A stretch of DNA of 64,000 nucleotides, taken from the NCBI RefSeq assembly GCF_015351405.1, contig NZ_JADKMY010000003.1:62001-126000 (forward strand), written 5' to 3'. This document shows, piece by piece, positions 1 through 9,371 of the stretch. The notes beneath the pieces are model-generated. The model searched no databases. It was not told the origin of the DNA and was given only the letters and a program-made list of their open reading frames with translations. The translations under genes were made by a program, and so were the position numbers. Source of the stretch: Corynebacterium suicordis DSM 45110 (lineage in GTDB: Bacteria; Actinomycetota; Actinomycetes; Mycobacteriales; Mycobacteriaceae). The number at the start of each line of letters is the position of its first letter. Position 1 is the stretch's first letter.

Positions 1-837
1 CACGTTGCCCAAGGACTTGGACATCTTCTCGCCGGACATGGTTACCCAGCCGTTGTGCATCCAGTAGTTGGCGAAGGAATCACCAGCGGCGTGGGCCTGG
101 GCGGCCTCGTTCTCGTGGTGCGGGAACTGCAGGTCAAGGCCGCCGCAGTGGATATCGAACTCGCTGCCGAGGTAGGTGGTGGCCATCGCGGAGCACTCGA
201 TGTGCCAACCGGGGCGTCCCCTGCCCCACGGGGTTTCCCACGCAGGTTCGCCGGGCTTGGCTGCCTTCCACATGGTGAAATCGCGCGGATCTTCTTTACC
301 CTGACCAGCGGATTCACCCTGGTCCATCTCCTCGAGCTTCTGCCCGGAGAGGAAACCGTAGTTCTCGATGGCGGCGGTACGGGCGTACACGTTGCCCTCG
401 GAGGCGTAGCCCAGGCCGTTATCGATGATGCGCTGCATGTACTCGATCATCTGCGGGATATGCCCGGTGGCGCGGGGCTCGATGGACGGCGGAGTCACGC
501 CCAGCTGCTCATAAGCCCAGTTAAACGCGCGCTCATGCGTGGCGGCCCACTCCCACCACGGGCGGCCATGCTCCGCGGCCTTGGTGAGGATCTTGTCATC
601 AATATCCGTCACGTTGCGCACGAAGGCCACGTCCAGGCCTTGAGCCGTCAGCCAGTTGCGCAGGATGTCAAAGGCCACGCCGGAACGGACGTGCCCGATG
701 TGCGGGATGGACTGCACGGTAGCTCCACAGAGGTACACGCTGGCGTGTCCCGGCCGAATCGGCTCGAAATCGCGGAGGGTGCGGGTGGCGGTATCGTAAA
801 TTCGCAAAGTTCCAGTGTTAATTACGGAATTAGTCAC
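1..837 (-). CDS. cysS: Cysteinyl-tRNA synthetase, 3' part missing
   Basis: Class I aminoacyl-tRNA synthetase that charges tRNA-Cys in the cytosol. The visible N-terminal 279 codons contain the start of the catalytic fold ([18 protein letters not shown], a HIGH-type signature with the family's zinc-binding Cys) and, at the left edge, the KMSKS loop in the context [19 protein letters not shown]. The frame is open to the window edge, so the C-terminal domain lies outside. Start chosen as GTG at 837, four bases after the ispF stop; no in-frame ATG fits the family N-terminus better. It is the last visible gene of a tight leftward run carD-ispD-ispF-cysS, probably translated from one transcript. 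Only the start codon is inferred; the identity is clear. Confidence 0.93.
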   Translation of the reverse strand, partial: MTNSVINTGTLRIYDTATRTLRDFEPIRPGHASVYLCGATVQSIPHIGHVRSGVAFDILRNWLTAQGLDVAFVRNVTDIDDKILTKAAEHGRPWWEWAATHERAFNWAYEQLGVTPPSIEPRATGHIPQMIEYMQRIIDNGLGYASEGNVYARTAAIENYGFLSGQKLEEMDQGESAGQGKEDPRDFTMWKAAKPGEPAWETPWGRGRPGWHIECSAMATTYLGSEFDIHCGGLDLQFPHHENEAAQAHAAGDSFANYWMHNGWVTMSGEKMSKSLGNV

Positions 838-841
838 GTAA

Positions 842-1324
842 CTAGTCTAGTTCAGGCGCAAATACCAGCGCCGTTGCCACTGCCGCCACGCCTTCCCCGC
901 GCCCGGTGAAGCCCAGGTGATCGGTGGTGGTGGCGGAAACTCGCACGGGTGCGCCGATGATCTCGCCCATCACCTGCTGCGCTTCCTCGCGTCGCGGACC
1001 CATCTTCGGCCGGTTGCCGATCATCTGCACTGCCGCATTGCCGATGCGGAAACCCTTGGATTCCAGCAGCTCGCGACACTCTTTGAGCAGCTGTGCGCCA
1101 GAAACCCCGTCGTATTCCGCGCGCCCCACGCCCACGAACGAACCCAGATCCCCCAGCCCGGAAGCGCTGAGCAGCGCGTCCACCACGGCATGCGCCACCA
1201 CATCGCCATCCGAGTGCCCCTCGCACCCATCCTGATCCTCAAACAGCAGGCAGGCCATCCAGCAGAGCTTGCCCTTTTCCACCTGGTGGGCATCGGTGGC
1301 GATTCCTACGAGCGGCATGTGCAT
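842..1324 (-). CDS. ispF: 2-C-methyl-D-erythritol 2,4-cyclodiphosphate synthase
   Basis: Cyclises CDP-methylerythritol 2-phosphate to MEcPP in the non-mevalonate isoprenoid pathway. At 160 residues it has the usual length of IspF. The metal-binding Asp and His occur in [12 protein letters not shown] near the N-terminus and the third ligand in [18 protein letters not shown]; the C-terminal segment [10 protein letters not shown]...[14 protein letters not shown] is the typical nucleotide-contact region. AGGAA lies seven bases before the ATG at 1324. It starts nine bases after ispD, the enzyme two steps earlier in the same pathway, and ends four bases before cysS, indicating one operon. Confidence 0.96.
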   Translation of the reverse strand: MHMPLVGIATDAHQVEKGKLCWMACLLFEDQDGCEGHSDGDVVAHAVVDALLSASGLGDLGSFVGVGRAEYDGVSGAQLLKECRELLESKGFRIGNAAVQMIGNRPKMGPRREEAQQVMGEIIGAPVRVSATTTDHLGFTGRGEGVAAVATALVFAPELD

Positions 1325-1333
1325 GACGTGTTC

Positions 1334-2149
1334 CTATTCCTCTTCTGTCTGCTCATCCAGCAGCATCTGCGCGATGCGATAATCCAGCGCGGTGGTGATC
1401 TTCATGGCCAGCAGGTCACCCTCCACCGCAGTGACCCGTTTGCCCGCCAATTCCATCAGGGAGGCATCGTCCGTTGCTGCTTGCAGGGGTTGGGTGCCAC
1501 CCATTCTCGACGCATGCGCCGAGCTAATTTCCACCGTCCGCAGGTATTGCTGGTTTGCCTCGATCAGCTCACCCAGCGCGAATACCTGTGGGGTTTGGGC
1601 GGCGCGCAGGTGTTCGCGGGCCGGGGTTTGCTCCAGCAGGATTTCTCCATCAGCTGGTCCAGATGTGGCCTGCTCCACCACCTTGATGGTGTCCACCACC
1701 GGCACCACGGGAATGGAACCCGAATACAGGGAGTGCGTGATTCCATGACGGGCGCTATCCACCACGCGGCGAATCATGGAAGGCGGGGTAAGGCAGCGGG
1801 CGGCGTCGTGCACAGCAACCACCGCGTCCTCTGGGACCTGGCGGTTTATGAGCTCCTCGAGCCCGGCGAACACAGAATCCATGCGCTCTCCGCCGCCTAA
1901 CGCCACGCTCACGCCCATTCCGGCCCACGCCGCGCGGTTGGCTTCGGCGTTAATGAGGTCTTCGGCTTCTTCGCGCATTTCCGCGCTGACCAGCACGATT
2001 GTGTGGCTGATGGCTTCGGAGGCGGCGAGCCCATCGAGGGCTCTTTCCAGCAGCGTGCGACCTCCGAGTTCCACGAAGGCCTTGGGTTTAGCAAACCCCA
2101 AGCGAGTGCCACTGCCGGCGGCTGCCAGCAGTGCATAAGCCTGATCCAC
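1334..2149 (-). CDS. ispD: 2-C-methyl-D-erythritol 4-phosphate cytidylyltransferase
   Basis: Transfers CMP from CTP to methylerythritol 4-phosphate, the third step of the MEP isoprenoid route. The protein (271 aa) opens with the nucleotidyltransferase loop AAAGSGTRLGFAKPKAFVELGG and carries the VHDAARCL motif near residue 115, which binds the substrate. It is somewhat longer than many IspD proteins (about 230 aa) because of inserted loops around residues 155-180 (substrate side). The gene lies five bases after carD and nine before ispF, matching the carD-ispD-ispF order known from mycobacteria. Confidence 0.95.
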   Translation of the reverse strand: MDQAYALLAAAGSGTRLGFAKPKAFVELGGRTLLERALDGLAASEAISHTIVLVSAEMREEAEDLINAEANRAAWAGMGVSVALGGGERMDSVFAGLEELINRQVPEDAVVAVHDAARCLTPPSMIRRVVDSARHGITHSLYSGSIPVVPVVDTIKVVEQATSGPADGEILLEQTPAREHLRAAQTPQVFALGELIEANQQYLRTVEISSAHASRMGGTQPLQAATDDASLMELAGKRVTAVEGDLLAMKITTALDYRIAQMLLDEQTEEE

Positions 2150-2154
2150 TGGTT

Positions 2155-2751
2155 TTAGTCTTCGTCTTCGCCCAGCGCTTCATCGAGGTCGATGGGGCCG
2201 GACTTGGCCTCTTCCTCGACTTCAATTCCCGCGGCGCGGGCTGCCTCTGCGGCTTCGCGGTGACGCTTGATGGTTTCCTGCATGCGGTTCAGGATGTCAT
2301 CGGTCTTGGCATCATCCACGCCCTCTGCCAGGGCGAGCTCGCCCACCAGGATCTGGCGCGCCTTGGCCAGCATGCGCTTTTCACCGGCGGAAAGGCCGCG
2401 ATCTTGATCTCGACGCCACAGGTCGCGGACAACCTCGGCAACCTTGTTCACGTCACCGGAAGTGAGGCGCTCCTGGTTGGCCTTGTAACGACGAGACCAG
2501 TTGCCTGCCTCTTCCACGTCAGTTTCGCGGAGCACGGAGAACACTTTGCGCAGGCCTTCTTCGCCCACCACATCGCGCACACCGACCTTTTCGGCATTGG
2601 AAGCGGGAACCATGACGGAAAGATCGCCCTGGTTGATGCGCAAAACCAGGTAATCGACCTTCTCGCCCTTGAATTCGCGCTGCTCAATACCCTCAATGAC
2701 TGCGGCACCGTGATGGGGGTAGACCACAGTATCTCCGACCTTAAAATCCAT
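2155..2751 (-). CDS. carD: CarD-family RNA polymerase-binding regulator
   Basis: CarD binds the RNA polymerase beta subunit and stabilises open complexes at rRNA and many other promoters in actinobacteria. The N-terminal 60 residues form the RNAP-interacting domain ([20 protein letters not shown]), followed by a basic, helical DNA-binding half rich in Arg and Lys ([30 protein letters not shown]). The 198-aa length is slightly longer than mycobacterial CarD (162 aa) owing to an acidic tail ending in DEALGEDED. It heads the leftward operon with ispD, ispF and cysS. The 268-base gap to the divergent lipoprotein gene should hold both promoters, but I could not fix -35/-10 pairs there. Confidence 0.94.
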   Translation of the reverse strand: MDFKVGDTVVYPHHGAAVIEGIEQREFKGEKVDYLVLRINQGDLSVMVPASNAEKVGVRDVVGEEGLRKVFSVLRETDVEEAGNWSRRYKANQERLTSGDVNKVAEVVRDLWRRDQDRGLSAGEKRMLAKARQILVGELALAEGVDDAKTDDILNRMQETIKRHREAAEAARAAGIEVEEEAKSGPIDLDEALGEDED

Positions 2752-3019
2752 CAGTGTCTTAGCCTGCCCTTCGGGTGAGTTTTGTTGAGTCTCTGACTTG
2801 CTGAGAAGCCCAATTAATACCGCATAATTCTACCTCAAGTGCGGTTCCTCAGGTGCGGGCGGGTAGAGCCGAGCGCGAGCCGGAGCGGAAAATCCCTCGC
2901 GTTCATTAGACCCCCTCCCCACGGATGGGCAACCTTAATATGTAATCGAGACACGCACGGACTAGGCTGTCAGGAAAGAAGATTTTAGCCTTTTGACGCC
3001 TCAGATGGAGGACCACATC

Positions 3020-3616
3020 GTGAAGTCCCAGAAGACGATTGCCGTGCGCAGTGCGCTGGCCATGGTTGCTGCCGGATCCGCCCTTGCATTGACCGCTTGT
3101 GGTGCAGGCCAGATTAGCCAGACCGCAAACCAGACTGCCGCGGTAAACGGCGCAAACGCCGAGGTGGAAAACGTTCAGGTGCGCGATGCCACCATCGTCA
3201 TCGGCAAAGACGGCAACTCCTACCTGAAGTTCACCGCAGCCAACACCGAAGAGCGCGGCGAGGATTTGAACTTGCGCTCCGTCACCGTTGACGGCAAGGA
3301 AGTTGAGCTCGGCGGCGAAGCTACCGCGAAGGCTGGCTGCAACCTGGTGGCCTCCACTCCTGACGAGGTCAAGGAATTGGAGAAGGGCACCAAGAACCTG
3401 TGCACCACCTACATCTCCCCCAAGCTCACCAGCACCGAGGGCATCTACGCAGGCGGCGCACAGCCAGCGAAGTTCAACTTCAGCATCGGCACCGCAGAAG
3501 CTAGCCTTCCCGTGGCAGCCGAGCACACCCAGGCTGGCGAGGCTTACCGCAACCCAGCCAACGATGTGGTGAACAGCGAAGAGTTCCACGAGGAAGAGTC
3601 CCACGGCGGGCACTAA
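3020..3616 (+). CDS. Putative lipoprotein, LpqE-like
   Basis: Secreted lipoprotein of unknown function. The first 27 residues are a lipoprotein signal: MKSQK, a hydrophobic stretch, then the lipobox LTAC with Cys27 as the lipidation site. The mature part (about 170 aa) resembles a small immunoglobulin-like/copper-chaperone-like beta domain and ends in a His/Glu-rich tail (EEFHEEESHGGH) that could bind metal; that is inference. Start chosen as GTG 3020 because GGAGGA lies at 3007-3012; an upstream in-frame start at 2993 would spoil the signal peptide. Position between carD and radA is that of M. tuberculosis lpqE (Rv3584), which supports the family assignment. Confidence 0.8.
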   Translation: MKSQKTIAVRSALAMVAAGSALALTACGAGQISQTANQTAAVNGANAEVENVQVRDATIVIGKDGNSYLKFTAANTEERGEDLNLRSVTVDGKEVELGGEATAKAGCNLVASTPDEVKELEKGTKNLCTTYISPKLTSTEGIYAGGAQPAKFNFSIGTAEASLPVAAEHTQAGEAYRNPANDVVNSEEFHEEESHGGH

Positions 3617-3660
3617 TCCCCACACTCTTTTAGAACCCCTGTTCGATTAAATAGGGGGCG

Positions 3661-3688
3661 GCCACTCCGGTTGTCCGGGGTGGCTTTT
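3661..3688 (+). terminator. Rho-independent terminator after the lipoprotein gene
   Basis: GCCACTCCGG, a four-base loop TTGT, and CCGGGGTGGC form a ten-base stem followed by TTTT. It lies 45 bases past the lipoprotein stop and only 12 bases before the radA start, so radA probably has its promoter within or upstream of the hairpin or depends on read-through. Confidence 0.75.
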
Positions 3689-3699
3689 ACTATGTCTCC

Positions 3700-5160
3700 A
3701 TGGCCACGAAAACCTCCAAACATAGCGTCTTTGTCTGCAGCTCCTGCGAGCATCAGATTTCCAAGTGGATGGGACGCTGCCCCTCCTGCGGTGAATGGGG
3801 AACCCTGCAGGAGAAGTCTGGCCTGCGGGAAAGCGTCGGTCGTTCCGGTGGGAGCGGTTCTAAATCACGCAATTCCCTCGGTTCACGTGGTCTGGTGGCG
3901 GGAAGTGGCGGCGCTCAACCCATCACGGAGATCAGTGCGGAGCTGGCGAAACACATCCCCTCGGGGATCTCGGAGCTGGATCGCGTGCTGGGCGGTGGGG
4001 TTGTCCCCGGAAGTGCCATCCTGCTGGCGGGTGAGCCCGGAGTGGGCAAGTCCACGCTCCTGCTGGAGGTAGCGGCCAGCTGGGCCCGGATGGAACGTAG
4101 CGCTCTGATCATCACCGCGGAGGAATCCGTGGGCCAGGTCAGGCAGCGCGCGGAGCGCACGGGGGCTCTGCTGGATCGGCTATTTTTGGCGTCGGAAAAT
4201 GACCTGGCCACGGCTATCGATATCGTGGAAAACATCAAGCCTGACCTGCTGATCATCGATTCCTTGCAAACCATGACCGCCAGCGATGTGGAAGGCGTGG
4301 CCGGCGGGGTGGCGCACACCAAGGCCGTGGCGGCCACGCTGACTTCCCTGGCCAAGATCACGGGCATTCCCATCGTGATCGTGGGACACGTGACCAAGGA
4401 GGGCACGGTGGCGGGGCCGCGCACCATCGAGCACCTGGTGGATGTGGTGCTGAACTTCGAGGGCGATAAGCACAGCTCTCTGCGCTTCTTGCGCGGCATC
4501 AAGAACCGCTTCGGTGCCACTGATGAGGTGGGGTGCTTCGAGCAGAACGCACACGGGATCGCCGAAGTGGCGGATCCATCTGGGCTTTTCATCCATCACC
4601 GCACGGAATCCGTGGTCGGCACGGCAGTGACCGTGGCCATGGATGGGCGGCGCGCGCTGCTGGGGGAAATTCAGACCCTGGCTATTCCCGTGGAGATGAA
4701 TTTTCCCAAGCGCTATGTCACAGGCATTGAGGCTTCTCGGCTCTCCATGGTGCTCGCGGTGCTGGCTCGGCGGGCTGGTCACAACCTCACGCGCAAGGAG
4801 GTCTATGGCGCGACCGTGGGTGGGATGAAGATCAACGAGCCTGCAGCGGATCTTGCGCTGGCCCTATCCCTGGCCTCCACTGCCACCGATACTCCCCTGC
4901 CGCATGGCCTGGTGATCGTGGGCGAGGTGGGATTGGGTGGCGAGGTGCGCAGTGTCCCCCAGATCACGCAACGGCTCAATGAGGCAGAGCGCCTGGGCTT
5001 TCACACCGCTATCGTGCCGGCCGGCTCGAAGAGCTCAAATGGTGCGGGCAGTGCGGCTGGCGCCAACGGGGCCGCGGAGGCAGGAAAGGGCCGGAAGAAC
5101 GGGATGCAGGTAATCGAGGTGCGCAACCTCAGCCAGGCGCTTGCCCAAGCTTTTCGCTAG
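3700..5160 (+). CDS. radA: DNA repair protein RadA
   Basis: RecA-like ATPase that promotes branch migration during recombination and repair. Domain order is complete: C4 zinc finger (CSSCEHQISKWMGRCPSCG, residues 11-30), Walker A GEPGVGKST near 110, the RadA-specific KNRFG motif (GIKNRFGATDEVGC) near 267, and a C-terminal Lon-protease-like S16 domain. Length of 486 aa is typical with a small Gly/Ala-rich insertion (residues 450-465, NGAGSAAGANGAAEAGKG). In mycobacteria and many corynebacteria radA is followed by disA; here its stop overlaps a convergent membrane-protein gene by four bases and disA is not present. Confidence 0.95.
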   Translation: MATKTSKHSVFVCSSCEHQISKWMGRCPSCGEWGTLQEKSGLRESVGRSGGSGSKSRNSLGSRGLVAGSGGAQPITEISAELAKHIPSGISELDRVLGGGVVPGSAILLAGEPGVGKSTLLLEVAASWARMERSALIITAEESVGQVRQRAERTGALLDRLFLASENDLATAIDIVENIKPDLLIIDSLQTMTASDVEGVAGGVAHTKAVAATLTSLAKITGIPIVIVGHVTKEGTVAGPRTIEHLVDVVLNFEGDKHSSLRFLRGIKNRFGATDEVGCFEQNAHGIAEVADPSGLFIHHRTESVVGTAVTVAMDGRRALLGEIQTLAIPVEMNFPKRYVTGIEASRLSMVLAVLARRAGHNLTRKEVYGATVGGMKINEPAADLALALSLASTATDTPLPHGLVIVGEVGLGGEVRSVPQITQRLNEAERLGFHTAIVPAGSKSSNGAGSAAGANGAAEAGKGRKNGMQVIEVRNLSQALAQAFR

Positions 5161-5864
5161 CTCAGGTTGAAGGTGGCTGGCTCAGAGACGTTATCGCCGA
5201 GGTGCGCGTACAACAGGTATGCGCCCGCGTCCACTGGCTGGCGGTTATCGCACTGGTCCGGAGCGGAGGTGGTGCGTGACCATGCCTTCAGCTCGTAGTT
5301 GACCTTCTCGCCAGCGGGAATCGTGACGTCACCCGAAACATCCGAGCTATTGCAGTCCAGGTCAGCCCACACCCGCTCGTATCCGCCCAAGGTGAACACC
5401 TCGAACTTCAGCGGAGAATCCCCGGCATCAATCACGCATTCTTTCTTCGTGGGATTAGAAATCTCGGCGAAGAAGTTTGGCTGCTTGCCATCGGCGAAAG
5501 TGGTGGCACCCGGCTTAGCGGTAATGTCCAGGTCTCCCAGCTCACAGGAGTTCTTGGCGGATGCCTCAGCCGAAGCGGACTCAGAAGTGGACGTGGCGGA
5601 TTCCTTGGCGGACGTGGTCTCCGATTCGCTCTCCTTGGCATTAGGAGGCTCATTCGGAGAGGTCATATCCGGGGTGGTGGAGGTGACAGCCTGCTCCGTG
5701 GCGGCAGCATTTTCCGCATCATCAGAGCCGGTCAGGGAACTAATCAGCCACCACAACAGCAGCACAACCAGAAGCAGCGCCACGGCCGCAGCAACGCGTC
5801 GGCGCACATAGACTTCCTTGGGCAAAGGCTTAACTCGGTTATCCGCACTCACAGCAGCTGACAT
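5157..5864 (-). CDS. Single-pass membrane protein with Ser/Thr/Glu-rich stalk (Rv3587c-like)
   Basis: No known function. Residues 1-24 are cytoplasmic and basic, 25-44 form one transmembrane helix (VAAAVALLLVVLLLWWLI), followed by a low-complexity Ser/Thr/Glu/Ala stalk (about residues 50-105) and an external C-terminal domain of about 125 aa with two likely disulphide-forming Cys pairs and beta-rich character. It lies convergent to radA with a four-base overlap. The place between radA/disA and carbonic anhydrase is that of the mycobacterial membrane protein Rv3587c, and the architecture agrees. I treat it as a conserved hypothetical cell-envelope protein. Confidence 0.7.
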   Translation of the reverse strand: MSAAVSADNRVKPLPKEVYVRRRVAAAVALLLVVLLLWWLISSLTGSDDAENAAATEQAVTSTTPDMTSPNEPPNAKESESETTSAKESATSTSESASAEASAKNSCELGDLDITAKPGATTFADGKQPNFFAEISNPTKKECVIDAGDSPLKFEVFTLGGYERVWADLDCNSSDVSGDVTIPAGEKVNYELKAWSRTTSAPDQCDNRQPVDAGAYLLYAHLGDNVSEPATFNLS

Positions 5865-5985
5865 TACCGGCCAAGACCGGCAGCAACGTGTAACAACACA
5901 GAGTCACCCTGCGGCAAAAGTTTTACCCTTCAACCTGCCCCAAGGCCACGCACAAACCCCGGCGAGAGCAGCGTGTGAAGAAGGC

Positions 5986-6666
5986 TTAGGCCTGCACGGT
6001 CTCCGCGCCGATATCCAATCCATAACCCACCAATGGCTCTGCCAAACCATCGGAGAGACGGTAGCGCAAACCAACCACGGCACACCGGCCATCTTGCAGC
6101 CGCTCGCGGATCTCCGGAGAGCGATCCACGATGTGGTTCGCGATCTCCTTGACGTGGTTCCGCTCGAAATTCTCAATCCCGGTCAGCCCCTCCGCGCGAG
6201 CGCTCAGCAAGCTCGGGGTGACTTTCTCCACCAGAACGCGCTGGAATCCGCTGGGCATTTCCCCCTTCTCCAGGGCGCGCTCCGCGGCGGCAACCGCGCC
6301 ACACTTCTCATGGCCCAGAACCACCACCAGCGGCACGCCCAGAGCATCCACCGCAAACTCCAGCGAAGCCAGCACCGAAAGATCCGTGATCTCACCCGCG
6401 GTGCGGATCACGAACACATCCCCCAACCCCTGGTCAAAAACGATCTCCACTGGAACGCGGGAATCGCTGCAGGCCAGTACCACCGCGTGAGGGTTTTGCC
6501 CGTGCTCGCCCAACCCGCGGCGTTCCTGATCCTGGCGAGGGTGATCCGCCTGCTGGCCGATGAACCGCTGATTACCCTCGCGCATGCGCTCCCACGCTTC
6601 CTGCGGGGTCACCGCTGAAGTGTTTTCGGGAGTCTCATTTCCAATTTCACTTGTCATGCTTTCCAT
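5986..6666 (-). CDS. Beta-class carbonic anhydrase
   Basis: Zinc enzyme interconverting CO2 and bicarbonate, supplying bicarbonate for carboxylases. The beta-class ligands are visible: Cys and Asp/Arg dyad in ACSDSRVPVE, and His-x2-Cys in LGHEKCGAV. N-terminal MREGNQRFIG and the C-terminal YRLSDGLAEPLVGYG stretch are also typical. 226 aa is normal length. An internal ATG at 6657 is an alternative start; I keep 6666 because AGGG lies five bases before it. It is transcribed divergently from mutY, as in mycobacteria (canB-mutY). Confidence 0.93.
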   Translation of the reverse strand: MESMTSEIGNETPENTSAVTPQEAWERMREGNQRFIGQQADHPRQDQERRGLGEHGQNPHAVVLACSDSRVPVEIVFDQGLGDVFVIRTAGEITDLSVLASLEFAVDALGVPLVVVLGHEKCGAVAAAERALEKGEMPSGFQRVLVEKVTPSLLSARAEGLTGIENFERNHVKEIANHIVDRSPEIRERLQDGRCAVVGLRYRLSDGLAEPLVGYGLDIGAETVQA

Positions 6667-6708
6667 AGTGCCCTGTGAACTACCCAGATTTCCAAACCAT
6701 CAGGCACA

Positions 6709-7725
6709 ATGTCCCCGATGAACACTCCCCACCAGCCACCCGTGGAACCCGCAGTGGAACCCACTGTTCTCACCGAGAAGCTGAACACCTGGTTTGGCGT
6801 GCACGGCCGCGATCTCCTGTGGCGCCACCCCGATACCAGCGCTTGGGGAGTTCTGGTCAGCGAAGTGATGGCCCAGCAAACCCCTGTTCGCCGGGTGGAA
6901 CCGCTGTGGCAGGCATGGATGCAGCGGTGGCCAGACCCAGCAGCTCTCGCCTCAGCTCCCACGGCAGAGGTGCTGCGCGCATGGGCTAATTTGGGATATC
7001 CCCGGCGCGCGCTGCGGCTGCAGGAATGCGCGCGTGCTTGCGTCGAAAAACATCAGGGCGAGGTGCCCACCACGATCAGCGAGCTGGAAGCCCTCCCCGG
7101 AGTGGGCAGCTACACGGCGCGGGCGGTGGCAGCCTTTGCGCTGGGGCAGGCCGTGCCGGTGGTGGACACCAACGTGCGCCGCGTGTACCGACGCGTGGTG
7201 GATGGCGAGTTCCTGCAAGGGCCGGCACGTTCTCGTGACCTGCGGGATGTGGCCACGTTGTTGCCATATGTGGATCCGGATCCTTCCCTTTCCCGACGCC
7301 AACCCGGAGCCTCCCAGCCTATCCCCCAGCCTTCTGGCAATCCCGCGCACAGGGACGCCGCGAACCTGATGTGTGCCTCGCTGATGGAGTTGGGCGCGCT
7401 GGTGTGTACCGCCAAGAATCCCAGCTGCGAGCAATGCCCCATCTCTGAGCACTGCCGATGGGTGGCCTTGGGAAAGCCGCTGCCCACGCAGGAAGCGCAG
7501 GACGAGGCGAAGCGAAGGGTGCAGAAGTTCGCGGGGACGGATAGGCAGGTGCGCGGCAAGATCATGGCTGCGGTGCGCGGGGCTGATGTGGTGAGCAAGG
7601 CGGATGTCACACAGCTCTGGGCGGACCAGGTGCAGCTGGAGCGGTGCCTGGAATCTCTGGTGGCTGATGGCTTGGTAGTCGTGGAAGTAGCAGCGGGTAA
7701 TATAACTATCCGCTTACCCCACTAA
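6709..7725 (+). CDS. mutY: A/G-specific adenine DNA glycosylase
   Basis: Removes adenine mispaired with 8-oxoguanine. The catalytic Glu is in SEVMAQQTPVRRV, the helix-hairpin-helix in LPGVGSYTARAV and the catalytic Asp in VVDTNVRRVYRR. A 4Fe-4S cluster loop is complete with spacing C-x6-C-x2-C-x5-C (CTAKNPSCEQCPISEHC). There is a Pro/Ser-rich insertion of roughly 20 residues before the cluster (about 190-215). The protein lacks the full NUDIX-like C-terminal 8-oxoG-recognition domain of E. coli MutY, as is common for actinobacterial members. Confidence 0.93.
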   Translation: MSPMNTPHQPPVEPAVEPTVLTEKLNTWFGVHGRDLLWRHPDTSAWGVLVSEVMAQQTPVRRVEPLWQAWMQRWPDPAALASAPTAEVLRAWANLGYPRRALRLQECARACVEKHQGEVPTTISELEALPGVGSYTARAVAAFALGQAVPVVDTNVRRVYRRVVDGEFLQGPARSRDLRDVATLLPYVDPDPSLSRRQPGASQPIPQPSGNPAHRDAANLMCASLMELGALVCTAKNPSCEQCPISEHCRWVALGKPLPTQEAQDEAKRRVQKFAGTDRQVRGKIMAAVRGADVVSKADVTQLWADQVQLERCLESLVADGLVVVEVAAGNITIRLPH

Positions 7726-7755
7726 TTGCCTGGACTTTTTGCGTATTTTTCAGCT

Positions 7756-7788
7756 CGCCCGGCAATGGGGAACCACGGGCATTTTTTT
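7756..7788 (+). terminator. Rho-independent terminator after mutY
   Basis: GCCCG at 7757-7761 pairs with CGGGC at 7776-7780 and is followed by A and seven T (7782-7788). It lies 31 bases past the mutY stop and separates mutY from the transporter gene downstream. Confidence 0.65.
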
Positions 7789-7863
7789 GCCTTTTCTTTG
7801 CCTTTTCTCTGCCGTTTCTAGACCATTCAAAACTCGTCAAACCTAATCAAGGAGCAATCACCC

Positions 7864-9291
7864 ATGGCCAGCAGCCCTGCTACCGGCAGTAGCGCCACCA
7901 GCGAAAACGGGGCATCCCGGGGAAGCAACCGGGCAACCGTGGCGGCCATCGGCCTGATGCTTTTCTCCATGTTCTTCGGCGCGGGCAACCTGATCTTCCC
8001 GCCTATCCTGGGAGTAGAATCTGGGGAGCACTTCACCCCGGCGATCATCGGCTTTCTCCTCACCGCTGTGGCTCTACCTGCATTGACGGTGATCGCCGTG
8101 GCCATTTCCGGTTCGGGAGTCAAGGATTTGGCCTCGCGCGCGGGAGTGGTGTTTGGCCTGGTGTTCTCCGTGGTGGCATATCTGTCCATCGGCAGCTTCT
8201 ATGCGCTCCCGCGCGCGGCGGCCATCGGCTATGAGTTGGGCATTGAGACCACGCTCAACCTCTCCGGAAGCTGGTGGCGCTTGCTGTTCACCAGCCTGTT
8301 CTTCGCGGTGACCTTTGCCATCGTGTTGGTGCCGGGCAAGGTGGCGGACACCCTGGGCAAGGTTTTGACACCGGTTCTGCTGATCCTGTTGGCAGTGCTG
8401 GCTGTGGTGACCATCTCTACGTTGGATAACCCACCTGCCCCGGCTACCCCGGAGTACGAGAACAACGCGCTGGTCAGCGGCGCTTTGCAGGGCTATTTCA
8501 CCATGGATTCCATCGCTGCCCTGGCCTTTGCCATCATCGTGGTTTCCACCTTTGGCTCCAAGGGCATCACCGAGCACCGCACCGTGGTGAAGTTGACTGC
8601 AATCTCCGCGGGAATCGCAGCGGTATTCCTCCTGTTTGTCTACGTGGCGCTGGGCGTGATGGGCACGCGGATGCCGGACAAGGGTAGCTACTCCGATGGT
8701 GCCGAACTGCTCTCCACCGCCTCCGAGCTTTCCCTCGGAACCGCAGGCAGCGTGGTCTTCTCCGGCGTGGTGCTGCTGGCTTGCTTGACCACCGCGGTGG
8801 GTCTGATTGCCGCCTCCGCGGCGTTCTTCAATGAGCTGGTTCCGCGGGTGGCTTATCGCACCTGGGCAATCATCTTCACGCTGATCGGATTGGTGATTGC
8901 CAACCTAGGCCTGGAGCGCATCCTCAGCATTTCTGGCCCCGTCATCGGCTTGATCTACCCTCCGGCCATCGCGCTGATCGCCATCACCGTGAGCCACCTG
9001 TTGATGCCAAAGCTCCGCCTCCCGTACACCTACCGCACCGCTGTATACACCGCTTTGGTGTTCTCCACGGTGGACTTCTTCCAGAAGCTGGGTTGGGAAT
9101 GGCCCGCGCTGAGCAACCTGCTCAGCCACATCCCCCTGTTCAATGAGGGGCTGGGCTGGCTGATCCCCACGGTGATCACTTCCCTAATCGCCGTGGCCGT
9201 TGACTTAACCCGTGGGCGCAAGCGGCGCGAGCCTCTGGTCTCCGGGGAAATCGATGAATCCCTGCACTCGGAAGTCTCCGCGAGCTCTTAA
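7864..9291 (+). CDS. brnQ: Branched-chain amino acid transporter, BrnQ/LIVCS family
   Basis: Sodium-coupled symporter for Ile, Leu and Val in the cytoplasmic membrane. The family signature LFSMFFGAGNLIFPP stands in the first membrane segment (residues about 36-50), and about twelve hydrophobic segments follow across 475 aa, the usual size. AAGGAG lies eight bases before the ATG at 7864. It stands alone between a terminator and a lipase gene. Substrate specificity is by family only; C. glutamicum BrnQ is the characterised relative. Confidence 0.9.
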   Translation: MASSPATGSSATSENGASRGSNRATVAAIGLMLFSMFFGAGNLIFPPILGVESGEHFTPAIIGFLLTAVALPALTVIAVAISGSGVKDLASRAGVVFGLVFSVVAYLSIGSFYALPRAAAIGYELGIETTLNLSGSWWRLLFTSLFFAVTFAIVLVPGKVADTLGKVLTPVLLILLAVLAVVTISTLDNPPAPATPEYENNALVSGALQGYFTMDSIAALAFAIIVVSTFGSKGITEHRTVVKLTAISAGIAAVFLLFVYVALGVMGTRMPDKGSYSDGAELLSTASELSLGTAGSVVFSGVVLLACLTTAVGLIAASAAFFNELVPRVAYRTWAIIFTLIGLVIANLGLERILSISGPVIGLIYPPAIALIAITVSHLLMPKLRLPYTYRTAVYTALVFSTVDFFQKLGWEWPALSNLLSHIPLFNEGLGWLIPTVITSLIAVAVDLTRGRKRREPLVSGEIDESLHSEVSASS

Positions 9292-9371
9292 GTTTTCCCA
9301 CCTGATGCGCCTATTCAGGGGTAAACCAGCAGTAGTTTTTGGTTTGGGGATAATTTCCCTCCCACAACTTT

